Part shown: piece after piece, positions 44,736-54,172 of the stretch
Layout: every line of letters begins with the position of its first letter
How positions within the stretch are numbered: the stretch's first letter is position 1
Assembly (NCBI GenBank): GCA_041662605.1
Contig: JBAZSD010000005.1
Span: 62,001-126,000, forward strand
Direction: 5' to 3'
DNA from: Desulfomonilaceae bacterium
GTDB lineage: Bacteria; Desulfobacterota; Desulfomonilia; Desulfomonilales; Desulfomonilaceae
Length of the DNA: 64,000 bases
The notes under the pieces: model-generated
The model's input: the letters and a program-made list of their open reading frames with translations, nothing else
Databases searched by the model: none
What the model was told of the DNA's origin: nothing
Program-made: the position numbers and the translations under genes

Positions 44736-45008
44736 ATGAGATCTTTTCGCAAGGTCTGCGGAATTATAGTCTTGATCATGTTTCTAAGCGTAAATGTTGT
44801 CATGGCTGTAGGTTATGAGAAATATGATTCTTCCGGAAATCCTATATCAAAGACTGAAAATAATTCGAAAAATGCGGAGAGTGTCGGTTCTGCTCTTGAG
44901 AAAGCCACATTCGCTCAAAAATATCCCCAAATAATTGATGAAGTAACCTTTTTCATCAAAGATGTTTTGAGCCAATTCGGTCTGACTGAAAACAAGACCG
45001 AACAATGA
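44736..45008 (+). CDS. Small secreted hypothetical protein
   Basis: 90 residues with a signal peptide (VCGIIVLIMFLSVNVVMA) and a mature part of ~65 polar residues without cysteine (EKYDSSGNPISKTE, then a helix TFAQKYPQIIDEVTFFIKDVLSQF). GGAGG six bases before the ATG and a TATAAT promoter make it a real gene. No family recognised. It lies 137 bases before the TPR protein and may be co-transcribed. Confidence 0.75.
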   Translation: MRSFRKVCGIIVLIMFLSVNVVMAVGYEKYDSSGNPISKTENNSKNAESVGSALEKATFAQKYPQIIDEVTFFIKDVLSQFGLTENKTEQ

Positions 45009-45145
45009 TGGTATTCCGGGCGGGATGAATCCGCAAATGCTGGGGTAATCTCGCTCAGTTTAAGAGTTGTCTTGTCTGAGGCCGGATGACATCCGGTCTC
45101 TTGCGATTTGTCCGACCGTTCACAATGCTAAGAGGCAAATCCCAG

Positions 45146-47545
45146 ATGAAATCATTCTACAGTCTGATATTTCTAGCCTTAACCTTCGTCTGGTTAATTC
45201 CAGGGGTAGGCGTTAGTGAAATGGCTGACCGCCCGTATTACAATTTGGGCCTGATCGCCATGAAAAATGGAAACTTCAGGGAGGCTTTGAAAGAGTTCAC
45301 CAAAGCCACGGAAATTAAACCTGATGAATGCAAGTATTACAATGATAGGGGAGTAGCCTACAAAAGGCTAGGGGAACTGGACAAAGCTTTTGCCGATTAT
45401 AACAAATCCCTCGAGATCAACCCACATTACACTAATGCTCTAAATAACAGGGGAGTAGTCTATCTGGAACAGGGTCGTTACGATGAGGCCCTTGCCGATT
45501 TTCAGGAAGCTTTAAAATACGGTGGACTGGAAGGAAAGATTTTTACGAACATTGGAATAGCGAAAGCTGCCAAAGGTGATCACAAAGCCGCAGTGCAGGA
45601 TTTCGACAGCGCTGTTTCGTTACATCCGGTAGATCCTCGGTCCTTTCTGTTTATGGGGCAGTCTTTAGAGCATTTGGGTGATAAAGATAAGGCTTTGAAA
45701 ATGTATCAGGTGGCTTTAGGAGTGATAAAGGAGCCGGAAATTATTGCACTGGTAGAGAAAAAAATAGCTTCTCTCGATCAGAACCCTACCCGTGTTTTGC
45801 CTCGCACGTTGCAAAGAGAGCCCATAGCCGACCAGAAGGAAAAATCCCACAAAAGTATCGCCACTACGCCGGCCAAACCAATTAGAGAGATAATTCATGC
45901 CAATAAGAGGCCGGACTACATTGAACAATCTCCAAAGAAAAATGATCAAAAACCTGTTCAATTAAATCTGCCTGAATCGTTCGAAGCCATGAACAAACAG
46001 GTCAGAGACCGAATGATAGTCAATCTTGGACAAGCCTCCGCTGAAATCCTTCGTCAGGCATCAGACTTTGTAGACAAATCAGATGATTACAAGGCGATGA
46101 TAAGATTTGAAGATATTCGTGCGCTTGAAAAGCGAAACAAGAATTATCGCGCTGTAGGATGGGCTCTTCTGGAGATCGGAAGAATCTATGTTCGCAGAGG
46201 CGACTATCTGAAAGCGGAAGAAAGCATCATCAACGCTTTGAAGATATTTTCTTCATTAAAATTGACCGATGAAAGAATCCTGACACTCATTGAACTGGCA
46301 AGACTTAAAAAACTCGAAAATGCGCAAGAGAAGTCGAAAACATTGTTTGTTCAGGCGGAAGAATTGGCAAACTCAACTGGGAAATCGGACCTATCTCAGA
46401 GTATCCAGGATCTAGCCAGTGGTTCTTTCGAAAAGAAAAAAAATGCTTCCCAACTGGTCAATGCTTCAGCAAAACCCCAAAGTGTCAAGATAAACCAAAA
46501 CAAGGTGTCTGAAATTTCTCAGGCGCCAGCGGAGACTAAGGTTAAAATTGACCCACCTAAAACAGTCGGTGTGAAAATAAACGAACAGGCGCAGCGAATC
46601 AATTACGGAAACGCAAAATCCGTCTTTGACATGAAAACAGAGACGATTGTAAAGCAAAACGATTCAAAGATCCAATCAAACGCTTCCACTTCTTCAATTG
46701 TTAACAAACAGGACTTAACCGCTAATAGCAAAGCTAAAACCGCTCAGGCGACCTCAGACTCTACATCCCGCGTAGAAACTCTATCAGCGTCAATTCATCC
46801 GGACGCTGTAAAGCCACTTCCAAGCTTAACCACTAAGCGGCCCACAATAGAGCGAGCAGTTTCCAAAAGAGATCTAACCAAAGCTATTTCTGAGGGCATT
46901 TTGGAAATAAGAAAGCTTAGAAAACAAAATGACGAAATAAAAATGATACCTGTCCTAGACAGATTAGCCGGAAATTACATCGAAGCTGGGGATTATGAAA
47001 GGGGCCTGAACGCAGCCAACATCAGTCTAGCGTTTCGTGAAAAATTAGGCGTCAAGGAGGGCAAAGCAGACTCATTGCAGTTACGCGGGCGGATTTATGA
47101 CCATCTTGGAAAGACGGTCGAAGCTCTGGAAGATTTGACTTGGGCCGAGCAGCTTGGGAAAAATTCGGATCGGTCGCTACAGCCAAAGATCAAATATCTG
47201 GTTGGGAAGTTGGGTTTGAATATGGATAGCGCCCTCAGAGATTATAAGACACTTTGGCTATCCAGGGAGGCCGGGGACACACAGGAAGAAATCAAGGCTC
47301 TTCTGGATCTTGGTAAAATCTATGCGAAAGTGGGAAACATACAGGAAGCTTCCAAGTATTACGAGTTGTCGAATGCCTCCTTAATGGTTGAAAGAGCCCT
47401 GTTTTATCAAAAATTGGGGAAACCTGATGAGGCGAAAAAAACGATGGAACAAGCTCTGCAGAAGTTGAAATCCCTAGACTATCTTCTCTATTTTTCGTTC
47501 ATGAATCGGTCCAAATACCATGACAAACTATCCGCGATTCAATAA
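45146..47545 (+). CDS. Secreted or periplasmic TPR-repeat protein
   Basis: 799 residues. Signal peptide (FYSLIFLALTFVWLIPGVGV), then about five TPR units (~28-190; for example PYYNLGLIAMKNGNFREALKEF, AYKRLGELDKAFADYNKSLEINP). A disordered Lys/Ser/Thr/Gln-rich stretch, another helical repeat block (~330-440), a long low-complexity linker (~445-600), and C-terminal TPRs (~605-780) follow. It is likely a scaffold for envelope protein complexes; partners unknown. I prefer the ATG at 45146 with AGAGG upstream because it starts the signal peptide. Confidence 0.85.
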   Translation: MKSFYSLIFLALTFVWLIPGVGVSEMADRPYYNLGLIAMKNGNFREALKEFTKATEIKPDECKYYNDRGVAYKRLGELDKAFADYNKSLEINPHYTNALNNRGVVYLEQGRYDEALADFQEALKYGGLEGKIFTNIGIAKAAKGDHKAAVQDFDSAVSLHPVDPRSFLFMGQSLEHLGDKDKALKMYQVALGVIKEPEIIALVEKKIASLDQNPTRVLPRTLQREPIADQKEKSHKSIATTPAKPIREIIHANKRPDYIEQSPKKNDQKPVQLNLPESFEAMNKQVRDRMIVNLGQASAEILRQASDFVDKSDDYKAMIRFEDIRALEKRNKNYRAVGWALLEIGRIYVRRGDYLKAEESIINALKIFSSLKLTDERILTLIELARLKKLENAQEKSKTLFVQAEELANSTGKSDLSQSIQDLASGSFEKKKNASQLVNASAKPQSVKINQNKVSEISQAPAETKVKIDPPKTVGVKINEQAQRINYGNAKSVFDMKTETIVKQNDSKIQSNASTSSIVNKQDLTANSKAKTAQATSDSTSRVETLSASIHPDAVKPLPSLTTKRPTIERAVSKRDLTKAISEGILEIRKLRKQNDEIKMIPVLDRLAGNYIEAGDYERGLNAANISLAFREKLGVKEGKADSLQLRGRIYDHLGKTVEALEDLTWAEQLGKNSDRSLQPKIKYLVGKLGLNMDSALRDYKTLWLSREAGDTQEEIKALLDLGKIYAKVGNIQEASKYYELSNASLMVERALFYQKLGKPDEAKKTMEQALQKLKSLDYLLYFSFMNRSKYHDKLSAIQ

Positions 47546-47563
47546 TCGATCGGTATTTTGACG

Positions 47564-47776
47564 ATGTGGAAGATTCTGAATAGTGACTGGTTTGCCATCG
47601 CACTGGTGGTTTCGTGCGGCTTCCTGTTAAGCCTGCTGTATTTTCGCCACAGAACCATAAGCTATTATTGGATGCGTGATTCTGGCTGTGGCTACTGTTT
47701 TAATCATTTTGGGTCGTGGACGGACACCGGAACCGTAAATCCCATTTCAAAACCGGGGCGCGCTCTGATTGGCTGA
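47564..47776 (+). CDS. Possible small membrane protein
   Basis: 70 residues: one membrane helix (WFAIALVVSCGFLLSLLYF) and a short tail with CGYC. No good ribosome site and no family known. It starts 18 bases after the TPR gene and may be translated by coupling. It could be a remnant. Confidence 0.4.
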   Translation: MWKILNSDWFAIALVVSCGFLLSLLYFRHRTISYYWMRDSGCGYCFNHFGSWTDTGTVNPISKPGRALIG

Positions 47777-47831
47777 ACCAAATCTGTCCAGTAAGGGTCT
47801 AATTGCGTTTCCACAGGTTCAATTGCAGTTC

Positions 47832-48116
47832 TTAGGGGGAAGTGACCTGATAGGTGTATGAAAACTTCAATCCATTACACCCATCAGAACAGATCTGATG
47901 ACCATAACTCTTGCAGGCGAGATCAGCGTCAAACCCTATGTCAGGGGATCGATCCACGGGAATTACGAATGAGAAGTTCCCCACGGAATTATCATTGAGA
48001 CATCGGCAGGTTATATGACACTTTGTCCAAACTTGATTGGTTAATCCCAATTGACCTTCAACCAAAATCATGAACAAAACCAAAAAAATAAATGAACACG
48101 CTTTTAAAAGTCGCAT
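47832..48116 (-). CDS. Small secreted disulfide-rich protein
   Basis: 94 residues. Signal peptide (LLKACSFIFLVLFMILVEG) and a mature part of ~68 residues with six cysteines (KCHITCRCL, LACKSYGHQICSDGC), a pattern suited to three disulfides. No family recognised. I chose the ATG at 48116 with GGGTGA upstream and because it begins the signal. Encoded opposite to its neighbours. Confidence 0.6.
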   Translation of the reverse strand: MRLLKACSFIFLVLFMILVEGQLGLTNQVWTKCHITCRCLNDNSVGNFSFVIPVDRSPDIGFDADLACKSYGHQICSDGCNGLKFSYTYQVTSP

Positions 48117-48242
48117 GGAATCACCCAATTCAATTATATAAAGAAATTCTACCATATAGTCTATTCACGTTTCAAGAAGTTAGAAATCCTTTAGTGTGAA
48201 TTTAAGAGCGCCTTGAATTTTAGCGGTCGTTAAGATATTATT

Positions 48243-48313
48243 GGCCAACAGTCTCTTTTTTTCTGAAATCTGCTGACTTAATTTATCTCAAGAGAGTAAT
48301 TGGCCTTTTTTTT
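48243..48313 (+). terminator. Intrinsic terminator or attenuator in front of the 48329 gene
   Basis: Two stacked helices, GGCCAA/TTGGCC (48243-48248, 48300-48305) and TCTCTT/AAGAGA (48252-48257, 48290-48295), followed at once by eight T. The T run touches the GAGGAA ribosome site of the next gene, so no promoter fits between them. Transcription of that gene must read through this structure, which suggests attenuation. Confidence 0.55.
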
Positions 48314-48328
48314 GAGGAATGTTTCCTG

Positions 48329-48634
48329 ATGCTACGAGAACATATCAACGATATAAGAACCAGGTGGAGTCCAAAGGAGCGTGCTGACAAACAGTATGAT
48401 CCTCAGATCTATTTGGAGAGTCCTGAACAAGCGCGTAGACTAATCAATCACTTGAATGAAAAGCTTGAAAGAGCGAACAAGAATCATGATAGAATTCTAG
48501 CCCAAGAAATCTCTGGGACACTTGAAAAGGTAGAAAACCTGTCTCGCAGTTTTTTCAGGTGGGAAGAAAGTATTTCAAGTTCATTGAACAGGCAGGATCT
48601 AAAAGAAATTAATGAACTGCCCGTAATATTCTGA
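48329..48634 (+). CDS. Hypothetical helical protein
   Basis: 101 residues, soluble, charged and mainly helical (ARRLINHLNEKLERANKNHDR is coiled-coil-like). No signal, no cysteine, no known family. GAGGAA lies 9 bases or more before the ATG. It is followed after 17 bases by another small gene, forming a pair. Confidence 0.65.
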   Translation: MLREHINDIRTRWSPKERADKQYDPQIYLESPEQARRLINHLNEKLERANKNHDRILAQEISGTLEKVENLSRSFFRWEESISSSLNRQDLKEINELPVIF

Positions 48635-48651
48635 ATGATTGAGGAGCAATT

Positions 48652-48972
48652 ATGGATTACGAATCAATGAGCCGCGAGGAATTGATCAAAGAAATTGAGA
48701 GCATCAACGAATATATGGACAATATTATTGTCTTTTGGGGTGACAAAAAGGGTTTTAGAATGATGTTTGAAGACGTGGCGAGCAATGAAAAAGGTGAGTA
48801 TACCCCAGAAGAAGCCCAAAACGCCAAATTTATACTGGATACTGAGGGCGCTTTCGACCAATTTATAGAACTGCTGAGGGAATCTTTCGACAGGGGCGGG
48901 ATATATCACGCAATCTCTGAAAAGATGTCATATATAATGGAACAAGTTTCACGTGGTAACAAAGCTAATTAA
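48652..48972 (+). CDS. Hypothetical acidic helical protein
   Basis: 106 residues, soluble and acidic (SREELIKEIESINEYMDNIIVFWGDKKGF, TPEEAQNAKFILDTEGAFDQF). GAGGAG before the ATG. No family recognised. Probably co-expressed with the 48329 gene; an interacting pair is possible. Confidence 0.7.
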   Translation: MDYESMSREELIKEIESINEYMDNIIVFWGDKKGFRMMFEDVASNEKGEYTPEEAQNAKFILDTEGAFDQFIELLRESFDRGGIYHAISEKMSYIMEQVSRGNKAN

Positions 48973-49144
48973 GTTATTAGAGCGTAATAGAAATTAATAC
49001 GTCAAAGTCATTAATTGATAAACATGACATCAGGTATTCAAAGTTTCTGGAAAAAAGTCTCAAAATAGTTTAATATGATCTTGCAACAATTGATTTAATT
49101 GCACTAGTATTCTGCCAGTGCATTGGTGAAAGGAGATAGGCGCT

Positions 49145-49741
49145 GTGAAGCAACGGCTGCAAATTCTGGGCAAGCGTGCGGGATCCATTCTGTTTCTTTG
49201 TTTATTGTTAATTTTATGCGACAAGAACTCAGCGCTGGCTCAAAATAGGGAAACTGATTGCGAACAGGTTAAAGGCCAGTGGGAACAATTGTACCAGGAG
49301 ATGAAGGATAAACTTGATGGGTTCACCAGCCTGGAACAAACACCTATAGAACGAATAATTAAAAAGCCCATTGTAAATCCCGGCTCTTCTGAAACTATCG
49401 CTGCCCAGATTTCTCATGCTTTGCAAGTCAAGGAAGATTTACTAATCAGCAAGAGAAAAGAATTGCGTAATCTTATAAATGTCGAAACAAAGCTATTTAG
49501 TGAACTTCAACATTGTTTACAAGCGGAAAAATCCAGTCGACATAAAGACGCCCCCAACATACTGAAGAAAAGAAAGGCGTTACTAGACAAAGCTGTAATT
49601 ACTATGGCGGAAGTAAAAGAAATTGAGGGTAGGGAAACGGTCATGCCTTATTCAGAAGCTGCAGGCCAGGATCAGTATCGCCGTAGCGTCTACAATCAGT
49701 GGCAGAATCAGGGTCAGTATAGAGGATGGTGGGGATATTGA
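49145..49741 (+). CDS. Secreted hypothetical protein
   Basis: 198 residues. Signal peptide (RAGSILFLCLLLILCDKNSALAQ), then a helical, charged mature part of ~170 residues with two cysteines (TDCEQV, QHCLQAEKS) that could form a disulfide. The Gln/Tyr/Trp-rich C terminus (QWQNQGQYRGWWGY) is unusual. AAAGGAG before the GTG start. Ends 30 bases before its own terminator. No family recognised. Confidence 0.7.
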   Translation: MKQRLQILGKRAGSILFLCLLLILCDKNSALAQNRETDCEQVKGQWEQLYQEMKDKLDGFTSLEQTPIERIIKKPIVNPGSSETIAAQISHALQVKEDLLISKRKELRNLINVETKLFSELQHCLQAEKSSRHKDAPNILKKRKALLDKAVITMAEVKEIEGRETVMPYSEAAGQDQYRRSVYNQWQNQGQYRGWWGY

Positions 49742-49770
49742 TTTTATCGAGCTAACCTTGCTTATCAAAA

Positions 49771-49800
49771 ATGAATCGCAAATGAGCGATTCATTTTTTT
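49771..49800 (+). terminator. Intrinsic terminator
   Basis: Perfect 9-bp stem ATGAATCGC/GCGATTCAT, six-base loop, T run at 49794-49800. Ends the 49145 transcript. Confidence 0.9.
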
Positions 49801-49812
49801 GTTTCTTGCTAG

Positions 49813-49841
49813 TTGACGAAACGGTCTTATTTATATAAAAT
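49813..49841 (+). promoter_or_regulatory. tRNA-Met promoter
   Basis: TTGACG at 49813, 17 bases, TAAAAT at 49836; each matches consensus at five of six bases. Start near 49848, about ten bases before the tRNA. Confidence 0.7.
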
Positions 49842-49858
49842 GAAAATTTACGATGTAA

Positions 49859-49934
49859 GGGCCCATAGCTCAGCTGGTAGAGCTCCCGGCTCATAACCGG
49901 TCGGTCCCTGGTTCGAATCCAGGTGGGCCCACCA
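49859..49934 (+). tRNA. tRNA-Met (CAU)
   Basis: 76 bases with all cloverleaf parts: acceptor GGGCCCA/TGGGCCC, D arm GCTC..GAGC, anticodon CAT at 49892-49894, T arm CCTGG-TTCGAAT-CCAGG and encoded CCA. The paired first base rules out an initiator tRNA. The top of the anticodon stem has a C-T mismatch. A lysidine-modified tRNA-Ile with the same CAU anticodon is possible. Confidence 0.92.
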
Positions 49935-49991
49935 CTTTTTCGGAAGTTTTTATGAGACTTGTTTGTCACACATATCAGGTTGTTCTTTTCC

Positions 49992-50026
49992 CACGGGGAG
50001 CTCATCAAGGCTCCCCGTGATTTTTT
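49992..50026 (+). terminator. Intrinsic terminator downstream of tRNA-Met
   Basis: Perfect 10-bp GC-rich stem CACGGGGAGC/GCTCCCCGTG, eight-base loop, six T. Confidence 0.92.
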
Positions 50027-50166
50027 GTGGCGCACGCTTTTTCCTGATTATGAACAAGTCTCACGACTTCGGCAGGATCCATTCATTTACCTGCCCGAGC
50101 GATTTGTTTGGGACAAGAGCTGTGAACAACAATCTTTTAAACTGCGACTTTGGTTAAACTGATTTA

Positions 50167-50982
50167 ATGGCGCCCACCCTTTCGGATATTCAGCAGTTGG
50201 CTGACACGCTGTTCCCCTTCGAGTGTGAGGAACCTTGGGATAACAGCGGAATTCAGATAGGTAATCTTTCGAGATCGATAAACGCCATGGCGTTTAGTCT
50301 GAACGCATCAATTGACGCTGTCGGTTTCGCTGCTGAAAACAGTTGTGACCTGCTTGTTTCCCATCACCCACTTTTGTTGAAGCCTATCAAGAAAATCCTG
50401 GCTTCAGATATTACAGGGAAAACTATTCTTGACGCGGTGAGAGCAGGAGTAGATATTCTTAGTCTCCACACCAATTTGGACGCTGCTGAGGGCGGTTTGA
50501 ACGACTATCTGGCGAATGCGCTCGATCTTCTCGACATTCAAACACCAAAAAACGCGCCTTGTTCGCGTCTGGGTAGATTGTCCGAGCCCGAAACCCTATC
50601 CCACCTGTCTCACAAACTCTGCCAAATCTTTAATTTGGATTCTGTAAGGGTCGTTGGACGTATGGACAGAAGTGTCTCTACTATATTCCTTGTATCCGGA
50701 AGTGGTATGGGCTACCTCCAGGAGGCGATTTCAGCCGAGGCGGACGTGTTAATCACCGGAGATGTTCGTTATCATGGCGCTTTGGAGAGTCAGGAATCCA
50801 ACATCTGTGTCATAGACGCCGGACATTTTGGCTTGGAAAAGTTCGCGATTAAACTGATGCAGAAAAAATTTGAAGCTGAATTTTCCAGGCTCGGTTGGAA
50901 AATCAGGTTGTGCCCTTTTGAGGCCGAAAAAGATCCTTTCACCGATATACGCTTTGAAGAGCGAGGAGGAATTATCAATTGA
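50167..50982 (+). CDS. NIF3 / GTP cyclohydrolase I type 2-like protein
   Basis: 271 residues of the Nif3/YbgI family, hexameric metal-binding proteins of poorly known function. Metal-site strings: WDNSGIQIG, LLVSHHPLLLKP, SLHTNLDAAEGGLND and VIDAGHFGLEKF. This is the short form without the central insert. The stop overlaps the next gene by four bases. The GTP cyclohydrolase name is inherited from family annotation and not implied here. Confidence 0.9.
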   Translation: MAPTLSDIQQLADTLFPFECEEPWDNSGIQIGNLSRSINAMAFSLNASIDAVGFAAENSCDLLVSHHPLLLKPIKKILASDITGKTILDAVRAGVDILSLHTNLDAAEGGLNDYLANALDLLDIQTPKNAPCSRLGRLSEPETLSHLSHKLCQIFNLDSVRVVGRMDRSVSTIFLVSGSGMGYLQEAISAEADVLITGDVRYHGALESQESNICVIDAGHFGLEKFAIKLMQKKFEAEFSRLGWKIRLCPFEAEKDPFTDIRFEERGGIIN

Positions 50983-51710
50983 TAGAACAGTTGCAACTGC
51001 TGATGCGACTTCAGGACATAGAGTCTCAAGTTGACCAACACGAGATGGTCCTAGATCAGCTCCCCAAAGAGCTGCAAGAAATGGCGAGGAATCTCGTAAC
51101 ATTGAGACATGAAATATCTGAAACTCAAGACACGTTAGAAATCACCGAAAAAGAACTTCAAAAAAAAGAATCCGAATTGACAGTGGAACAAGAAAAGATC
51201 AAACGATCTGAGCGTAGGCTTTTGAGCATAAAAAACCTCAAAGAACACGAAGCCCTTTCTAGAGAAATACGTCTCGGGAAAAAGGTGTCCGGGGAAATTG
51301 AGGAAAACATGCTGGAATTGATGAATAGTGTTGAACAGTCGAAAAAAAATCTGGAAAAGAAACAAGCTGAGTACGAAGATTGCGAAAAAGCCTTGGTAGA
51401 AAAAAAATCAAAGTCCGAAAAAATACTCTCAAACGCCACCAAAGCTTTGAAGTCCTTGAAGGTCGAACAACAAGAACTGGCCGCAAATGTTAACAAAGAA
51501 TACTATAAACGCTATTCTACAGTAAGAAGATCAAGAGGTAACGCCATTGTTGAAATGATTAATGGATCTTGCGATGGGTGCCACATTTCAGTACCTCCAC
51601 AATTGGGGATAAGGGTCCTACGGCAGCAAGAATTCGTTTTCTGTCCCAGTTGCCACAGGATACTTTATGTAAAACCTGAAAACATACCAGCGCCTAACGG
51701 AGCAGATTGA
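50979..51710 (+). CDS. Coiled-coil zinc-ribbon protein
   Basis: 243 residues. Residues ~1-170 are a long antiparallel coiled coil (LQLLMRLQDIESQVDQHE onward), followed by the C4 zinc ribbon CDGCHI...CPSCHRILY. These proteins are common next to NIF3-like genes and are proposed to bind nucleic acid or ribosomes, with no settled role. Start is TTG overlapping the NIF3 stop. Confidence 0.9.
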   Translation: MIEQLQLLMRLQDIESQVDQHEMVLDQLPKELQEMARNLVTLRHEISETQDTLEITEKELQKKESELTVEQEKIKRSERRLLSIKNLKEHEALSREIRLGKKVSGEIEENMLELMNSVEQSKKNLEKKQAEYEDCEKALVEKKSKSEKILSNATKALKSLKVEQQELAANVNKEYYKRYSTVRRSRGNAIVEMINGSCDGCHISVPPQLGIRVLRQQEFVFCPSCHRILYVKPENIPAPNGAD

Positions 51711-51822
51711 TCCTTAATCTTCCCGATATCTTGACTAATATTTTTAATCTTAATCATTCTTTTACAAGACTGAGGCGACCAGACGCCGGAGATCTCCCTA
51801 CAGAAGCGTTTCAGAGGTTCTT

Positions 51823-54030
51823 ATGCTTTCGAAAGAACTGTTGACCGGTATCTCCGCTGAAGATATTCAGCGAATATTGTCTGTTGAACATTCAGACCCT
51901 CATAGTGTATTTGGAGCGCATCCAGTTCGAATTAACGGACATGATGGACTCATTTTCCGATTTTATCACCCTGACGCGATTTCAGGGGAAGTTATAATTG
52001 GTGGGGAAATTTTTCAATTGCATGGCGCGGAAGCTCAGGGGCTTTTCTGGCTATGGCTCAGTGATGAATCTTTGCCTCTGGATTATTTGGTGAGGTTCAA
52101 TTTTCCCAGCGGACTTTCCTGGACATTTGATTCGCCGTACAGATTTATGCCGACTTTGGGCGACCAGGACTTGTATTATCTCGGAGAAGGCACGCATTAC
52201 AATTTGTATGAGAAAATGGGCGCCCATCCTCGTTCCATGAATGGGGTGTCAGGGGTATCATTTGCCGTTTGGGCCCCAAACGCTAAGAGAGTCAGCGTAG
52301 TTGGAGATTTCAACAATTGGGATGGGCGCATTTTCCCAATGAGAAGCATGGGAACTTCTGGTATCTGGGAGCTTTTTATCCCTGGGCTTGAACAAGGGGT
52401 TCTCTACAAATATGAGATTCTATCGAATTCGAATGAAATCAGAATCAAGACCGACCCTTTTGCGTTTGGGATGGAATTAAGGCCGGGATCAGCGTCCAGG
52501 ATATGGGATGTGGACATTTATAATTGGGATGATTCTCAATGGATGGAAGATAGAAAGCGTCTCGATCACTTCTCATCACCTATGAGCATATATGAAATTC
52601 ATCTCGGTTCGTGGATGCTAATACAGGAGGAAGGGAATCGATGGGCGACTTATCGTGAGATGGTGGGGCCACTAGTAGCGCATTTAAAAAAATACGGCTT
52701 CACGCACGTGGAACTCATGCCGATAATGGAACATCCATTCGACGCATCCTGGGGTTATCAGGTAACAGGCTATTATGCTCCTACCAGCAGGTTCGGTTCA
52801 CCGGACGATTTCAAATTCTTTATAGACACGTTACATCAAAATGGCATAGGAGCAATACTCGATTGGGTCCCAGCTCATTTTCCGAAAGATGATTACAGCC
52901 TGCGATGGTTCGACGGAACGGCTTTATATGAACACGATGATCCCAAGCAGGGGGAGCACAAAGAATGGGGAACCCTAATTTTCAACTATGGCCGTAATGA
53001 AGTGCGAAACTTTCTTGTAAGTAACGCCCTGTTCTGGCTTGACAAATATCATATTGACGGCCTTCGCGTAGACGCTGTAGCTTCCATGCTTTATCTGGAT
53101 TACAATCGATCTGATGGAGAATGGATTCCTAATAAATATGGGGGAAACGAAAACCTGGAAGCTATTGAATTTATCCAAGAATTTAATGCCATGGTATATG
53201 GTAAATTTCCAGGATGTTTCACTGTGGCGGAAGAATCTACGGCCTGGACGGGTGTAACCACGCCGACCTACCTTGGAGGACTTGGTTTTGGATTCAAATG
53301 GGACATGGGCTGGATGCACGACACACTTAATTATTTCTCAAAGGATCCAGTACACAGGTGTTTCCACCATAATGACCTTACCTTCTCAATGATGTACGCA
53401 TATAGTGAAAACTTTGTGCTGCCGTTATCCCATGATGAAGTTGTTTATGGGAAAGGGTCTCTGTTGCGCAAAATGCCGGGTGATGAATGGCGGAAATTCG
53501 CTAATTTACGGCTGCTTTTTTCTTATATGTACACTCATCCAGGAAAAAAACTGCTAATGGCCGGAGCTGAGTTGGGAACATGGAATGAGTGGAGTCATGA
53601 ATCAACCCTGGAAAGAGATCTGATCCAACAGGAATACCATGCCCAGATCTCTTTATTTCTTGAAGATTTGGGAAATCTTTATATTTCCAACAAAGCCTTA
53701 TGGGAATTGGATTGTCGGCCGGAGGGCTTTTCATGGATAGATTGCAACGATTACCTTAACAGTATCCTGGCGTACATCCGGAGAAGTCGAGAGGGATATG
53801 TAATTTGCCTCTTAAACTTTACGCCAGTTGTCCGGGAGGGTTATAGAGTCGGTGTGCCTGAATTGACTGCGTATAAGGAAATACTAAATTCAGACTCCAT
53901 ATATTACGGGGGGAGCAACCTTGGAAATGGAACCTATCTGAACGCCAAACCGGGACCTTGCCACGGATACGAACAGTACTTGGAACTGACACTGCCTCCT
54001 TTGGCTGGTTTAATACTGACCAGGGTCTAA
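51823..54030 (+). CDS. glgB: 1,4-alpha-glucan branching enzyme
   Basis: GH13 enzyme adding alpha-1,6 branches to glycogen, 735 residues. N-terminal carbohydrate-binding domains (SDPHSVFGAHPV, FAVWAPNAKRVSVVGDFNNWDG), then the catalytic barrel with its four motifs: ILDWVPAHFP, GLRVDAVASMLY (nucleophile Asp), TVAEESTAW (acid Glu) and PLSHDEVVYGKGSLL. No other glg gene is in the window, but a GH57 protein lies 4 kb away. Confidence 0.97.
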   Translation: MLSKELLTGISAEDIQRILSVEHSDPHSVFGAHPVRINGHDGLIFRFYHPDAISGEVIIGGEIFQLHGAEAQGLFWLWLSDESLPLDYLVRFNFPSGLSWTFDSPYRFMPTLGDQDLYYLGEGTHYNLYEKMGAHPRSMNGVSGVSFAVWAPNAKRVSVVGDFNNWDGRIFPMRSMGTSGIWELFIPGLEQGVLYKYEILSNSNEIRIKTDPFAFGMELRPGSASRIWDVDIYNWDDSQWMEDRKRLDHFSSPMSIYEIHLGSWMLIQEEGNRWATYREMVGPLVAHLKKYGFTHVELMPIMEHPFDASWGYQVTGYYAPTSRFGSPDDFKFFIDTLHQNGIGAILDWVPAHFPKDDYSLRWFDGTALYEHDDPKQGEHKEWGTLIFNYGRNEVRNFLVSNALFWLDKYHIDGLRVDAVASMLYLDYNRSDGEWIPNKYGGNENLEAIEFIQEFNAMVYGKFPGCFTVAEESTAWTGVTTPTYLGGLGFGFKWDMGWMHDTLNYFSKDPVHRCFHHNDLTFSMMYAYSENFVLPLSHDEVVYGKGSLLRKMPGDEWRKFANLRLLFSYMYTHPGKKLLMAGAELGTWNEWSHESTLERDLIQQEYHAQISLFLEDLGNLYISNKALWELDCRPEGFSWIDCNDYLNSILAYIRRSREGYVICLLNFTPVVREGYRVGVPELTAYKEILNSDSIYYGGSNLGNGTYLNAKPGPCHGYEQYLELTLPPLAGLILTRV

Positions 54031-54172
54031 AATTCCACATGACAGAAGTTTTTTTATGAATGAGATAGAGAAAGTTGTTGACAGAGTTCAGAATTAACAT
54101 TTCAAATAATCTTCGACCTTTTAACGGGGATCGTGAATCGACCTGTTCCAACGAATATAGGTGAGGCAAACA

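Noticed and set aside
49859..49934. Initiator tRNA-fMet
   Set aside because: The first acceptor pair is G-C; bacterial initiators have an unpaired C-A there.
51711..51822. RNase P RNA after the zinc-ribbon gene
   Set aside because: The gap is only 112 bases and lacks conserved RNase P elements.
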